Source: Pseudopedobacter sp035496935
GTDB lineage: Bacteria > Bacteroidota > Bacteroidia > Sphingobacteriales > Sphingobacteriaceae
Direction: 5' to 3'
DNA: 64,000 nt
Assembly (NCBI GenBank): GCA_035496935.1
Contig: DATJED010000023.1
Location: 372,001 to 436,000 of the forward strand
In this document: positions 43,690 through 51,355 of the stretch, piece by piece
How the letters are laid out: the number at the start of each line of letters is the position of its first letter
How positions within the stretch are numbered: the first letter of the stretch is position 1
Position numbers and translations under genes: made by a program
Notes under the pieces: model-generated
The model's input: only the letters and a program-made list of their open reading frames with translations
Database searches by the model: none
What the model was told of the DNA's origin: nothing

Positions 43690-45012
43690 ATGACAGATTT
43701 AAACAATAAAGCTCAGTTTTTAGAGCGACTAAATATTACGGCACTTAACCAGATGCAGTTAAGCACCCAAGAGGCAATTGCTTCTGGTAAGGATGTGATG
43801 GTTTTATCCGCCACAGGTTCGGGGAAAACCCTTGCGTTTTTATTGCCCTTGATAGCGCATCTTAAAAAAGATTTAAAGAAAGTGCAGATTTTGGTAATTG
43901 TTCCTTCGCGGGAATTGGCTTTACAAATTGAGCAAGTTTTTAGATCGTTACAATCAGGTTTTAAGGTAAGCTGTGTTTATGGCGGGCATTCAACCCGTAC
44001 AGAGGAGCAGAGCTTATCAGAAACACCTTCAGTAATTATCGGTACGCCCGGCAAAATCAGCTATCACATCCGTAATGAAAATATTGATCCTACAGAAGTT
44101 GAGTTTTTAGTTTTAGATGAGTTTGATAAATCTCTAGAGTTAGGTTTTCAGGATGAAATGGAGCTGATTATTGAAGGTTTATCGGGCTTAAAGCAAAAAG
44201 TACTGACCTCTGCCACCAAAATGGACGAGCTTCCGAATTTTGCGAGAGTAGATAATTTGGCGGTGGTTGATTACTTGAAAGACCAATCAAACAAGCCAGA
44301 ATTAGCGCTGAAAGTACTACATACGCCATCTAAAGATAAACTTAAATTATTGATGCAAGTGGTTGCGGAGCATCCGGAAGGACCAACTTTAATTTTTTGT
44401 AACCATAGGGAAGCTGCGGATAGGGTAAGCGATTTATTGTGGACCAAGGGAATGTCTAACGGGATTTACCATGGTGGGATGGACCAACCAGACCGCGAAA
44501 AGGCATTGGTGAAATTCAGAAACGGAACGCATGCCGTTTTGGTGACTACGGATTTAGCTTCCCGGGGTTTGGATATTCCAGACGTTCAACAGGTAATTCA
44601 TTACCAAATACCGTTTACCGAAGAATCTTTTACGCACCGTAACGGCCGCACCGCCCGCATGAAAGCCAGCGGAAAAGCTTACCTGCTTTTGAGCGACGAA
44701 GAATATAAACCCGCTTATATTGATGAAGAAGTAGAAGAGGTGGCAGTTACGGAAGATTTTAAAATGTTTGATGCTTCCCCCTGGGCAACGCTTTACATTG
44801 CGGCCGGAAAAAAAGATAAAATCAATAAAATTGATGTGGTAGGCTTACTTTATAAAAAAGCAAATCTGCAAAAAGAAGAAATTGGTTTAATTGAAGTTTT
44901 TGACCACATGGCCTATGTAGCGGTTAAGCGTAAAAAGATAAACTCCGCAGTATCGTTACTTAAAAACGAAAAAATCAAAGGCCGGAAATACAAGTTAGGG
45001 ATTGATGAGTGA
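43690..45012 (+). CDS. DEAD-box-like RNA helicase with DEFD motif and DbpA-type RNA-binding domain
   Basis: 440 residues. Q-motif region LNITALNQMQLSTQEAI, motif I SATGSGKT, Ia PSRELALQIEQ, GG near VYGGHSTRTEEQ, Ib GTPGKISYHI, motif II LDEFDKSLELGF (DEFD in place of DEAD), motif III TSATK (usually SAT), motif V TDLASRGLDIPDV and motif VI HRNGRTARM (usually HRIGRTGR). The last 70 residues (WATLYIAAGKKDKINKIDVVGLLYKK ... HMAYVAVKRKKINSAVSLL) form the DbpA RNA-binding fold, which in DbpA targets 23S rRNA. Probably a ribosome assembly helicase. The altered motifs form a lineage-specific variant and do not obviously abolish ATPase. Confidence 0.9.
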   Translation: MTDLNNKAQFLERLNITALNQMQLSTQEAIASGKDVMVLSATGSGKTLAFLLPLIAHLKKDLKKVQILVIVPSRELALQIEQVFRSLQSGFKVSCVYGGHSTRTEEQSLSETPSVIIGTPGKISYHIRNENIDPTEVEFLVLDEFDKSLELGFQDEMELIIEGLSGLKQKVLTSATKMDELPNFARVDNLAVVDYLKDQSNKPELALKVLHTPSKDKLKLLMQVVAEHPEGPTLIFCNHREAADRVSDLLWTKGMSNGIYHGGMDQPDREKALVKFRNGTHAVLVTTDLASRGLDIPDVQQVIHYQIPFTEESFTHRNGRTARMKASGKAYLLLSDEEYKPAYIDEEVEEVAVTEDFKMFDASPWATLYIAAGKKDKINKIDVVGLLYKKANLQKEEIGLIEVFDHMAYVAVKRKKINSAVSLLKNEKIKGRKYKLGIDE

Positions 45013-46007
45013 TTGATTTGAGCGGTTCTCTTTTTCCGAGTGATTGCAGGGCGCAGGCGAGAGTTTATTCAAACTTATCAATAGTTTTCATTGGCTTTCA
45101 TGTGTTCGCTCTGCTCGGGTTTGGTGACTTTTTTTGCGGAAAAAAAAGTTTCTAGCCCTCCGGCGGCAATGAGCCGGAGAGATTTTTATATGAAATTCTA
45201 CTTCCTTATAAAATAAAAAAGGCGTTTGCCCACAGCCTTGCCGTCCCTCATTGGCGAGACAAGCCTAGTCACTTTTTTCATTTTTTTATATTATTCAAAG
45301 GCATTCAAGCATGCTCCGCAGGTCTCCTTGATGAGAAAGTAACCAAAGAATCAAGGCTTCCGAATCTTTGTTCATTCCGCCACGGCAAATCTTTTGAGCG
45401 CAATCCAAGCCGTGGGTAGGGTAGTGGTTTTACAAAGTTTCTGCAACACTTCTGCGGATTGCTGGTGTCCGTCAGTTAACAAAGGAATTGCAGAAAGATT
45501 TACCGGGCTCCAATCCAAACATTCAGAGGCCACACTTTATAACTGCTCTGCTATCACGCTTAGCTAAAAGCACAACCCTTCCATAACCGATAAATTCGCC
45601 CTTGGCCTTTGCGGTACAGATGAAGGAGATAAAAGCACTTCCTTCGTAGCAAAGGGCGCAGGCGAGAGTTTTTTGGTGACTTTTTTGCGGAAAAAAAGTT
45701 ACTAGCCCTTCCGGCGGCAATGAGCCGGGGAGATTTCAATATTAAAGACAATTCCAAACAAAGCCAAGGTATTACTTCAGTACAAAGCAATCAACAAACA
45801 GATTGTTACTTCGTCCCAGCGCACAAGCCGGACGCTTCGCTCATCACAATGACGCCATAAGATAGGTTCAGCGTAATTAAAAGAGTGCCCACCAGCCTAA
45901 AAGCACAACCCTTCCCGGGGGGAAATCTCAACACCAAAGTTCTACCATAAAAAAAAGACTTTTTCCATCAAAAAAAGTCTTTTTAAAAACCACAAAACAT
46001 AAAACCA
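45013..46007. repeat. Gene-free kilobase with repeated segments
   Basis: No convincing gene. It holds a two-copy segment: 45121-45186 and 45673-45736, each reading TTGGTGACTTTTTTGCGG, an A-run, then CTAGCCC(T)TCCGGCGGC and a GAGCCGG end, nearly identical. Each copy has two hairpins (ACTTTTTT..AAAAAAGT and CTCCGGC..GCCGGAG). AGGGCGCAGGCGAGAGTTT stands before both (45048-45066, 45653-45671); in the second it abuts the segment. AAAAGCACAACCCTTCC also occurs twice (45566-45582, 45901-45917). AAGTAACCAAAGAATCAAGGC (from 45341) is a word I associate with long intergenic repeats in Sphingobacteriaceae. Small minus-strand frames here lack any gene-like signal. Confidence 0.6.
45954..45986 (-). terminator. 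Terminator of the 206-residue gene
   Basis: Stem AAAAAGACTTTTT (45954-45966) with AAAAAGTCTTTTT (45974-45986), 7-base loop, T-rich on the minus strand, 22 bases past the stop at 46008. Confidence 0.75.
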
Positions 46008-46628
46008 CTACTGCACAATCCTGCTCAAAATATTCGTACTCATTACCTGTCCGCGGGTGCCAATAGCAGTAACCTTGCAAAACATCCTTTTGCCCACCTC
46101 CATATTTGTAAAAACAAACTCACTGCTTGATGATCCTTTTGTACTCCACAGGCTGTCGGCGGTAAGCGGTTCTGGTGTAAGCTCATAATTGTAAGAGCGG
46201 GCATCTTTAACCGCTTTTATAGAAAGCTTAAGGTCGCCAGAATTTGGACCATCAGTAAGTATAAAATTTGTAGGTGCAGCAAGCTGGCTACGGCTTGGGG
46301 TTTCAATGGCGAGGTCAAAGCCCGAGCTTAGCAGCTTAACCTTGCTGCCATCAGCAAGTGCAGTAATGTTAATTGCAAGCGCATTCATCATGCTCAATAA
46401 ATTAGCCCTTTTCTCGTTTTTTTCGGCAATGGCAACCTTGCCACGCTGTGCGGCATTGGTTAATGCAACGGTAAACTCCTCTGAACTGGCAGAAAAAACC
46501 GTAAGTGTAGGGTCCGTAACCGGGAAGTTAGCATTGCCTGTAAGCGCAAGTTTAATGTCTTCTGCTTTCAGGTTCAGTTTCGCGTCAGATAATTTACTGT
46601 AATCGCGAATTAATGTTGCTTTTTTCAT
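46008..46628 (-). CDS. Uncharacterised protein with fibronectin III-like C-terminal half
   Basis: 206 residues from ATG 46628 (MKKATLIRDYSKLSDAKLNLKAEDIK); the longer frame to 46724 has no sensible start. The N-terminal half is helical (EKNEKRANLLSMMNALAINITAL), and the C-terminal 90 residues (PTNFILTDGPNSGDLKLSIKAVKDARSYNYELT ... GKRMFCKVTAIGTRGQVMST) look like one fibronectin type III module. No signal peptide or membrane segment. Proteins of this plan occur in several Bacteroidota; I know of no function. It has its own terminator and a 667-base upstream region with two tandem arrays. Confidence 0.75.
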   Translation of the reverse strand: MKKATLIRDYSKLSDAKLNLKAEDIKLALTGNANFPVTDPTLTVFSASSEEFTVALTNAAQRGKVAIAEKNEKRANLLSMMNALAINITALADGSKVKLLSSGFDLAIETPSRSQLAAPTNFILTDGPNSGDLKLSIKAVKDARSYNYELTPEPLTADSLWSTKGSSSSEFVFTNMEVGKRMFCKVTAIGTRGQVMSTNILSRIVQ

Positions 46629-46754
46629 AAAATTTCGTTTAAATGAATAAATTAAATTGTTTACAAGGCTGAAAGTAAATGCTTTAACATTAATTTGCAA
46701 AAAGTATATGTCAAATTTTAACACTTTTAGTTAATTTTTATTGATTACTGTTGC

Positions 46755-46794
46755 TTTTTGTTAAATGTTAATATTTTTTGTTAAATATTAACAT
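46755..46794. repeat. Two tandem 20-bp units TTTTTGTTAAATGTTAATAT
   Basis: Unit 1 (46755-46774) and unit 2 (46775-46794) differ at two positions (TTTTTGTTAAATATTAACAT). They end 127 bases upstream of the ATG of the gene at 46628. Each has the near-palindromic core GTTAAATRTTAA. Confidence 0.65.
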
Positions 46795-46945
46795 TTTCTG
46801 TTTTTCCTATCAATTTTTACAGAAGCCAAAAAATGTCTATCAAATGGCGTTTAAGTATAAATAATAAGGTTTTGGGAAGCGGAAAGAATTATTGACTAAA
46901 GTGTTGCCGACCTTTTTATAGGGCAAAATAGCGTTAAGAAAAGCC

Positions 46946-47092
46946 GATTTCTTGTCAAGAAATCATGCTTTCTTAACGAAAAAACAGTTTTTCCTGACAG
47001 AAAATCGTGTTTTCTTGATGAAAAAACCACTTTTATTGACGGAAAATTAAGTTTTCTTGACACTAAATCGTGTTTTCTTGACGAAGAAAATA
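46946..47092. repeat. Seven-unit tandem array, period 20-22 bp
   Basis: Unit starts: 46946, 46967, 46987, 47009, 47030, 47051 and 47072. The consensus is GTTTTCTTGACGAAAAATCGT; units 6 and 7 both begin GTTTTCTTGAC, and units 3, 4 and 5 differ at three to five positions. The spacing equals two helical turns. The first unit contains the palindrome TTTCTTG-T-CAAGAAA. No spacer-repeat alternation. Read in one plus frame the array stays open (CFLDEK-like heptads) but has no start codon. Confidence 0.75.
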
Positions 47093-47295
47093 GAAAAAGC
47101 GAAAATAAATGCCCGTTTATTTTCGCTAAAAAAGCTTTTTATCCTTGCTAAAATGCTTTCCGTATGCCACCTTAATATTTGCATACAGCAAAAAAGTGGT
47201 AGGGTAAAGCATTAAATAAAAAAGTAAAAGCCACCTGGTTTTTATTTTAAAGGCCAATAAAAAAATGATTGCTAACAAAATAAAAAGAAACCCAA

Positions 47296-47508
47296 CTAAT
47301 TGTCAGGTTCTTGCATATGGCGGATGTACTGTTCCAAGCTTATGTCGAAATAAAAACAAACATGGTCTCGGGTAGCCCGTTTAGGTTTAATAATTCCATA
47401 CGTATCGCGGATTTGGCGGAGATCGTTGCGAGCGCTGGATATGCTTTTGCCAGTTAATTTGCGTACGTGTTTGTAGGTAACAAACAGATCTTTTGATAAA
47501 TCATTCAT
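47296..47508 (-). CDS. Small putative HTH-like protein (70 aa)
   Basis: MNDLSKDLFVTYKHVRKLTGKSISSARNDLRQIRDTYGIIKP, then KRATRDHVCFYFDISLEQYIRHMQ. The stretch VRKLTGKSISSARNDLRQI resembles a helix-turn-helix in which a recognition helix follows TGKS; the basic charge fits nucleic acid binding. I know similar short proteins in Bacteroidota only as hypothetical. No signal peptide. It is transcribed toward the tandem arrays and is the first gene on the left of the accessory blocks. Function not assigned. Confidence 0.6.
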   Translation of the reverse strand: MNDLSKDLFVTYKHVRKLTGKSISSARNDLRQIRDTYGIIKPKRATRDHVCFYFDISLEQYIRHMQEPDN

Positions 47509-47904
47509 AACGGTTTAATTTTGATGATGTTAACTTATACGCATAAAGTATTATTTGGTTGCTTATAAAGAAATTTTAAATCTTTAAGCTTATTTTTTGG
47601 CTAAAAAATCTACTTCTTTATTTTGTGTCGATGATCGTTTTTTGGGCTTTATTGCCTGTTAGCGGGATTTTAATAGATACGATTGTTTTTTAGTTATTTG
47701 GTAAGCAAAACCATATAAAAGGCAATTTAAGGTTTGCTGGCAGGGTAAAATTCACTAAAAGTATAAATTGATATTTTTAAATTTATATATTTATAAAATG
47801 TAGATGTGGCGGAGGGTTGCGCATATACAACAGGTTTTGGTTGTATAGGAGCAATGAAGCTGCATATATATGTAAGTTAGCAACAAGGCAAAAAAAGACA
47901 TACC
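47509..47904. other. 396-base gap before the first cassette-like block
   Basis: AT-rich and without a gene up to about 47800. At its end lies a foldback (GTTGCGCATATACAAC at 47816-47831 with GTTGTATAGGAGCAAT at 47840-47855), followed by GTTAGCAAC (47876-47884), the inverted mate of GTTGCTAAC at 49486-49494. Confidence 0.5.
47816..47884. other. Left boundary foldback of cassette-like block 1
   Basis: Imperfect 16-bp inverted repeat (47816-47831 and 47840-47855, 8-base loop), then GCATATATATGTAAGTTAGCAAC, whose end is the inverse of the GTTGCTAAC after the second gene. The arrangement is like a recombination boundary placed 20 bases before the first start codon. Function inferred. Confidence 0.4.
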
Positions 47905-48804
47905 ATGCAAGATATGAAAGTTGAAAAATGTGCATTATTGGGCTATAGCCTAAAACCCAATGAATTAAAACCGATTACAGGACCAACAATTGAATATGAG
48001 ACAGAATATGTTGGAAGAGTAAAAATTACATTTCCTGCATATATGGAATTATTAAAGGGTGATTTTGAACGCTATTTGATTGCTGGAATATGTAAACACC
48101 GAACAATAAATGAACAAGAACCTTTGTTGATTGACAGCAACTTTATTAGAGAAGGATATAAAAAGCATTCACCGAAAAGTTTTGAAGATAAATGCTTTTT
48201 GTTGAATAAAGCATTATATCAGTTGTATGGTAAGGAGAATATCCAATTTGAATTAAGAACTGACAGGCATTTGACATTAGGATTTTCAGACTATGAAGAA
48301 TTTCCTCGATTAATTGACCAACTTAAATCTGATTACCTTTTAACTTACAATAAATTGCATCGAATGTCACGAAATGTTGGGTCAGAGCTTTACATGGGAG
48401 TAAAAGTAACATCAAAGGGAAAGGACGATGCTAAAAAAGCACTTCCAAAAATGCCTCTATTTTCATTAGTTAGTCAAGAAATTACAACGGGAGATATTCA
48501 GACTGATGAGAAAATTAATCATGCAAGAGAATTGTTTTTCTCAGAACCTCAAACTTTAGATAATATGCGTTCTGCTTGTGAAACTCTTAGTTATGTTTTA
48601 GAGCCATTCCGTGAAGATTTAAAAACCTATTTTAGTTCAAAAGATGTTTCAGATTTTTTTCAACTTGTCAATACATTCGATATTCGACATAACAAAGAGA
48701 CTACAAAAAAAATTGAAGAACCTGAACAACTTGAATGGGTATTTTATACTTTGCTTAATTCAGTGAATGCTTTTATGAAATTGAAAAAGAAATATAACAA
48801 ATAG
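47905..48804 (+). CDS. Uncharacterised protein, possible HEPN-like C-terminus
   Basis: 299 residues, soluble, no signal. I do not recognise the N-terminal 200 residues (GRVKITFPAYMELLKGDFERYLIAG, ELYMGVKVTSKGKDDAKKA). The last 90 residues are helical and carry VNTFDIRHNKETTK followed by LEWVFYTLLNSVNAFMKL; an Arg-His pair in such a helix bundle resembles HEPN-type RNase or Abi C-terminal domains, but the match is by eye. Composition is more A-rich than the core genes (many AAA, ATT and GAA codons), which suggests transfer. It is four bases upstream of the membrane protein gene and probably its partner. ATG 47905 or the one nine bases later. Confidence 0.7.
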   Translation: MQDMKVEKCALLGYSLKPNELKPITGPTIEYETEYVGRVKITFPAYMELLKGDFERYLIAGICKHRTINEQEPLLIDSNFIREGYKKHSPKSFEDKCFLLNKALYQLYGKENIQFELRTDRHLTLGFSDYEEFPRLIDQLKSDYLLTYNKLHRMSRNVGSELYMGVKVTSKGKDDAKKALPKMPLFSLVSQEITTGDIQTDEKINHARELFFSEPQTLDNMRSACETLSYVLEPFREDLKTYFSSKDVSDFFQLVNTFDIRHNKETTKKIEEPEQLEWVFYTLLNSVNAFMKLKKKYNK

Positions 48805-48808
48805 AACT

Positions 48809-49480
48809 ATGACTGTTATTATCATTATTGCATTTATCGCAATTCTTATTACTGGTTTTGCAATTGTTTATAAACGATTTACAACAAATCTGAAAAATTT
48901 AAACTTCGCAAATGAATTCAGGAATAAGTTTATTGATTTTGCAAATGATTACTTTAGGTCATATGACAGTTGGTCTCGTAAAGGAACATTCAACGGTGAC
49001 AAATATGTTTGGCTGACTATGAATGTTAATAAAATGCAAGGTCAATTAGGGCATTTAGGGACAATGCATTATGTAGCTCCGTTTCAGATTTATCAAATCT
49101 CTAACTATCAAATACTAATCAACACAATTCCGAAATTTAGAGATGGAAAAGTTCAAGAATTTGACGTGAATAGTTCTGATGATTGTTTGTTGCGCTATTT
49201 GGGGGTTATTGAAAATATTGTTACTCAGAATCAAAAGAGTTTAAAAAATCCAGTGATTTGGTTTAAAGAAGGAATGCATGAGGTTCTTAGTTTGCCCATA
49301 TTAATATTAAATTGGTTTGGTATTTTTAGTAATAGAACTCTTGCAAAAATAATGACAAGCTCAATATATAAAGTGTTTACTGGATTAACAGCCCTAATAA
49401 CACTAATTAGTGGGATTGTTACTATTATACAAGGAAAAGAAAAGACAATAGAATTAATTCAAAAAATAATTGGGAACTAA
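48809..49480 (+). CDS. Uncharacterised membrane protein, partner of the preceding gene
   Basis: 223 residues. One N-terminal transmembrane helix (VIIIIAFIAILITGFAIVY), a soluble middle part (SWSRKGTFNGDKYVWLTMNVNKMQGQLG), and a C-terminal hydrophobic pair (LSLPILILNWFGIFSN and VFTGLTALITLISGIVTII) ending in a short basic tail. No family recognised. The four-base gap after the 299-residue gene indicates one transcript; a soluble effector plus a membrane protein is a frequent plan in phage-defence pairs, but nothing here proves that. A-rich codon use like its partner. Confidence 0.7.
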   Translation: MTVIIIIAFIAILITGFAIVYKRFTTNLKNLNFANEFRNKFIDFANDYFRSYDSWSRKGTFNGDKYVWLTMNVNKMQGQLGHLGTMHYVAPFQIYQISNYQILINTIPKFRDGKVQEFDVNSSDDCLLRYLGVIENIVTQNQKSLKNPVIWFKEGMHEVLSLPILILNWFGIFSNRTLAKIMTSSIYKVFTGLTALITLISGIVTIIQGKEKTIELIQKIIGN

Positions 49481-49483
49481 GCC

Positions 49484-49625
49484 CAGTTGCTAACACTGTA
49501 TATACAAAATGGGCGAGACAGTAGTAAATTCAAGGGTTGTAGCCCGCTTTAAATCTTTACGGTTTGATAAGTTTGAAGCCCGCAATCGCCCACATTTGCA
49601 TATACTTGTCCGTTATCGGTCAGGC
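49484..49625. other. attC-like foldback after block 1
   Basis: GTTGCTAAC (49486-49494) begins a long imperfect inverted repeat: TAACACTGTATATACAAAA and TGGGCGA (49491-49516) pair with TCGCCCACATTTGCATATAC and TTGTCCGTTA (49586-49615). The ends TAAC/GTTA are placed as in integron attC sites, though the strict RYYYAAC and GTTRRRY motifs are not met. GTTATCGGTCAGGC (49612-49625) follows, and the next gene starts 38 bases later. Confidence 0.5.
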
Positions 49626-49662
49626 TAACCGACGCACAGCATTAAATTCACGACACCTATAA

Positions 49663-51219
49663 ATGATAGTAGAATACATAGGGCAAGGACTTTATGACGA
49701 AGAAAATTTCACTTGCGGAAATCATATTTGTTCCGCACTTAAGAGTGACTTTTATACAGACATAAATTTCTTTGTTGCATTTTTAAGACGGACTGGACTT
49801 TCTGAAATTGTAAGGTTCTTGCAAAAGGCAAAAGAGAAAAACAAAAATATAACTTTTTATGTAGGGATTGACCAGAAGGTAACTTCAAAACAAGCACTTG
49901 AAAAACTTTTAGAACTAAACGTTCCAACTTACATTTACAATTCGACAAGCTATATTTATCATCCAAAAGTTTACCTATTTGAAGGCAAAAACAAAAACAG
50001 AGTTATTGTAGGATCTTCAAATTTTACGAATAATGGACTTTTCAATAATGTTGAAGCCTCGGTTTTACTTGACTTTACTAGCCAAGATAAAAGCGGAATA
50101 AAATTTTTAAATCAAGTAAAGAACTATTTCTCACCTCTCCTTGAATTCGACGACCCAAACTTAAACAAGGTTACGAAAGAATATATTAATGAGCTTTACG
50201 AAAAGGGGCTATTATCTAATGAAGATTTTGAAAGTGAAACTGGAACATACAACACAAAACAGAATTTTGATAATGCTAAAAAAGGAAACAAAAACAGAAA
50301 TACGGGAGAACTTGGAAATATTGAAATATCTGAGAATGAAAATCACGGAATTAAAAATCAGCAGAAACTCAAAATAACTGAAGACTATTTAGCCAAATGG
50401 CCAAGTATGTTTGAAAAACTTAAAGTCTACAAAGAAAAATTTAATAAAACTGTTGTTAGCAAAGACTTCGAAGACAGAACTTTTCACGGATGGTATCAAA
50501 AACAAAAAGCTATTCATAATAGTCCAGACATAGAAATGCCCCAAGAGCATTACGAACTGTTAATAGAATTAGATAAATACTTTTTCAAAGATGGACATAT
50601 TAAAAACCAAGAGAATACTCTAGAAAGATGGCTCGAAATACTTGAAAAAGCAATTAAAAACAATGAAGTCGTTAAAGCAAATCATCGCTACATTTTTGGC
50701 GAATATAGATTAGGAACTTGGCTCGTAGGAATTGCATCTGCAAACAAGAAAGGAAAAAGACTTGATGTTAGAGAAAAAATAGAGAAACTAGGATTTGACT
50801 TTTCAAAAACTAGTAGAGATTTAAAATCTGTTTTCGCAAGACTAATTGAAGATTTATACAAAGCAGAAAATCCAAACAGACAAGAATGGAGAACAAGATT
50901 ATTTAAACAGGTTGATAAGAAGGAAAAGTTAAATGCCAAAACTATTCAAGAAATTGAATTCGCTTGGAAGTATCATTTTGATGACGATTTTGTGTGGGGA
51001 AAACAACACGAAAAATATGTAGATAATACAGATGAATGGAAACAATTTAGAGAAGAAACTGGACAATGGTATCCTATGAAAATTATAGAAGGAAGATACC
51101 AAAATTTATATACTTGGGTAGAAAGAAGATTTAATAAACCAAGTATTCTAAAGAAAAATATCAGTAGATTTAATGAAAAAGAACTCAATGAACTACGTGA
51201 TGCGGGTTTCAAAATCTGA
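49663..51219 (+). CDS. PLD-family nuclease-like protein with C-terminal HA-like repeats
   Basis: 518 residues. The N-terminal 170 residues are a phospholipase D-type domain with one HKD motif: His100-x-Lys102 in YIYHPKVYLFEG, followed by VIVGSSNFTNNGLFNNVEASV. This is the layout of NgoFVII-like restriction endonucleases and of PLD domains fused to helicases. A lysine-rich linker (about 200-240) follows. The C-terminal part (about 250-500) has tryptophan-rich segments (WLEILEKAIKNNEVVKANHRYIFGEYRLGTWL, EWRTRLFKQVDKKEKLNA, FREETGQWYPMKI) that resemble helicase-associated repeats. A lone HKD would need dimerisation to cut. Probable DNA-targeting defence or mobile-element function. A-rich codons, bounded by cassette-like sites. 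Confidence 0.75.
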   Translation: MIVEYIGQGLYDEENFTCGNHICSALKSDFYTDINFFVAFLRRTGLSEIVRFLQKAKEKNKNITFYVGIDQKVTSKQALEKLLELNVPTYIYNSTSYIYHPKVYLFEGKNKNRVIVGSSNFTNNGLFNNVEASVLLDFTSQDKSGIKFLNQVKNYFSPLLEFDDPNLNKVTKEYINELYEKGLLSNEDFESETGTYNTKQNFDNAKKGNKNRNTGELGNIEISENENHGIKNQQKLKITEDYLAKWPSMFEKLKVYKEKFNKTVVSKDFEDRTFHGWYQKQKAIHNSPDIEMPQEHYELLIELDKYFFKDGHIKNQENTLERWLEILEKAIKNNEVVKANHRYIFGEYRLGTWLVGIASANKKGKRLDVREKIEKLGFDFSKTSRDLKSVFARLIEDLYKAENPNRQEWRTRLFKQVDKKEKLNAKTIQEIEFAWKYHFDDDFVWGKQHEKYVDNTDEWKQFREETGQWYPMKIIEGRYQNLYTWVERRFNKPSILKKNISRFNEKELNELRDAGFKI

Positions 51220-51228
51220 CTTGATAAA

Positions 51229-51243
51229 GCCCGAACCGATAAC
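51229..51243. other. Right boundary of cassette-like block 2
   Basis: GCCCGAACCGATAAC is the inverted counterpart of GTTATCGGTCAGGC at 49612-49625, so the PLD gene lies between inverted sites. It abuts the first copy of the 66-bp direct repeat. Confidence 0.4.
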
Positions 51244-51309
51244 CACAAATTTGTATTATAATGGCTGAACTGCTTTATGTTATTTCATCGCAATTAACTA
51301 AGTTTATAT
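51244..51309. repeat. 66-bp direct repeat, left copy
   Basis: Matches 52633-52698 at 59 of 66 positions by hand alignment; begins CACAAATTTGT and includes ATTATAATGGC and GCAATTAACTAA. It lies just before the RAYT gene and its REP. Confidence 0.75.
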
Positions 51310-51313
51310 GCCC

Positions 51314-51339
51314 GCTGGTGCGAGCTTGCAGCTCGTTCC
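51314..51339. repeat. REP palindrome copy 1
   Basis: GCTGGTGCGAGCTTGCAGCT plus CGTTCC: hairpin core GAGCT..AGCTC. It stands 17 bases upstream of the RAYT start codon. Confidence 0.75.
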
Positions 51340-51355
51340 TTCAATTAAACAATAA

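Larger units (their letters stand above)
46629..47295. other. 667-base AT-rich intergenic region with two tandem arrays
   Basis: Upstream region of the minus-strand gene starting at 46628. It contains a 20-bp tandem pair (46755-46794) and a seven-unit 21-bp array (46946-47092), listed separately. The remainder (47093-47295) is AT-rich and shows no gene or hairpin I can support. Confidence 0.55.

Noticed and set aside
45523..45790. Two minus-strand frames of 65 and 76 residues
   Set aside because: They lie in the repeat-rich gap, overlap each other in different frames, and have no recognisable domain or promoter.
46946..47092. Seven-unit tandem array as a CRISPR
   Set aside because: Units are contiguous and 20-22 bp with gradual variation; there are no constant repeats alternating with unique spacers and no cas genes.
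46900..47150. The array as a coding region of heptapeptide repeats
   Set aside because: One plus frame is open across it only because the period is a multiple of three; there is no start codon, ribosome site or gene context.
49484..49625. Genuine integron attC site
   Set aside because: The foldback and ends are attC-like, but the core RYYYAAC and GTTRRRY patterns fail and no integrase is in the window, so I list it only as attC-like.
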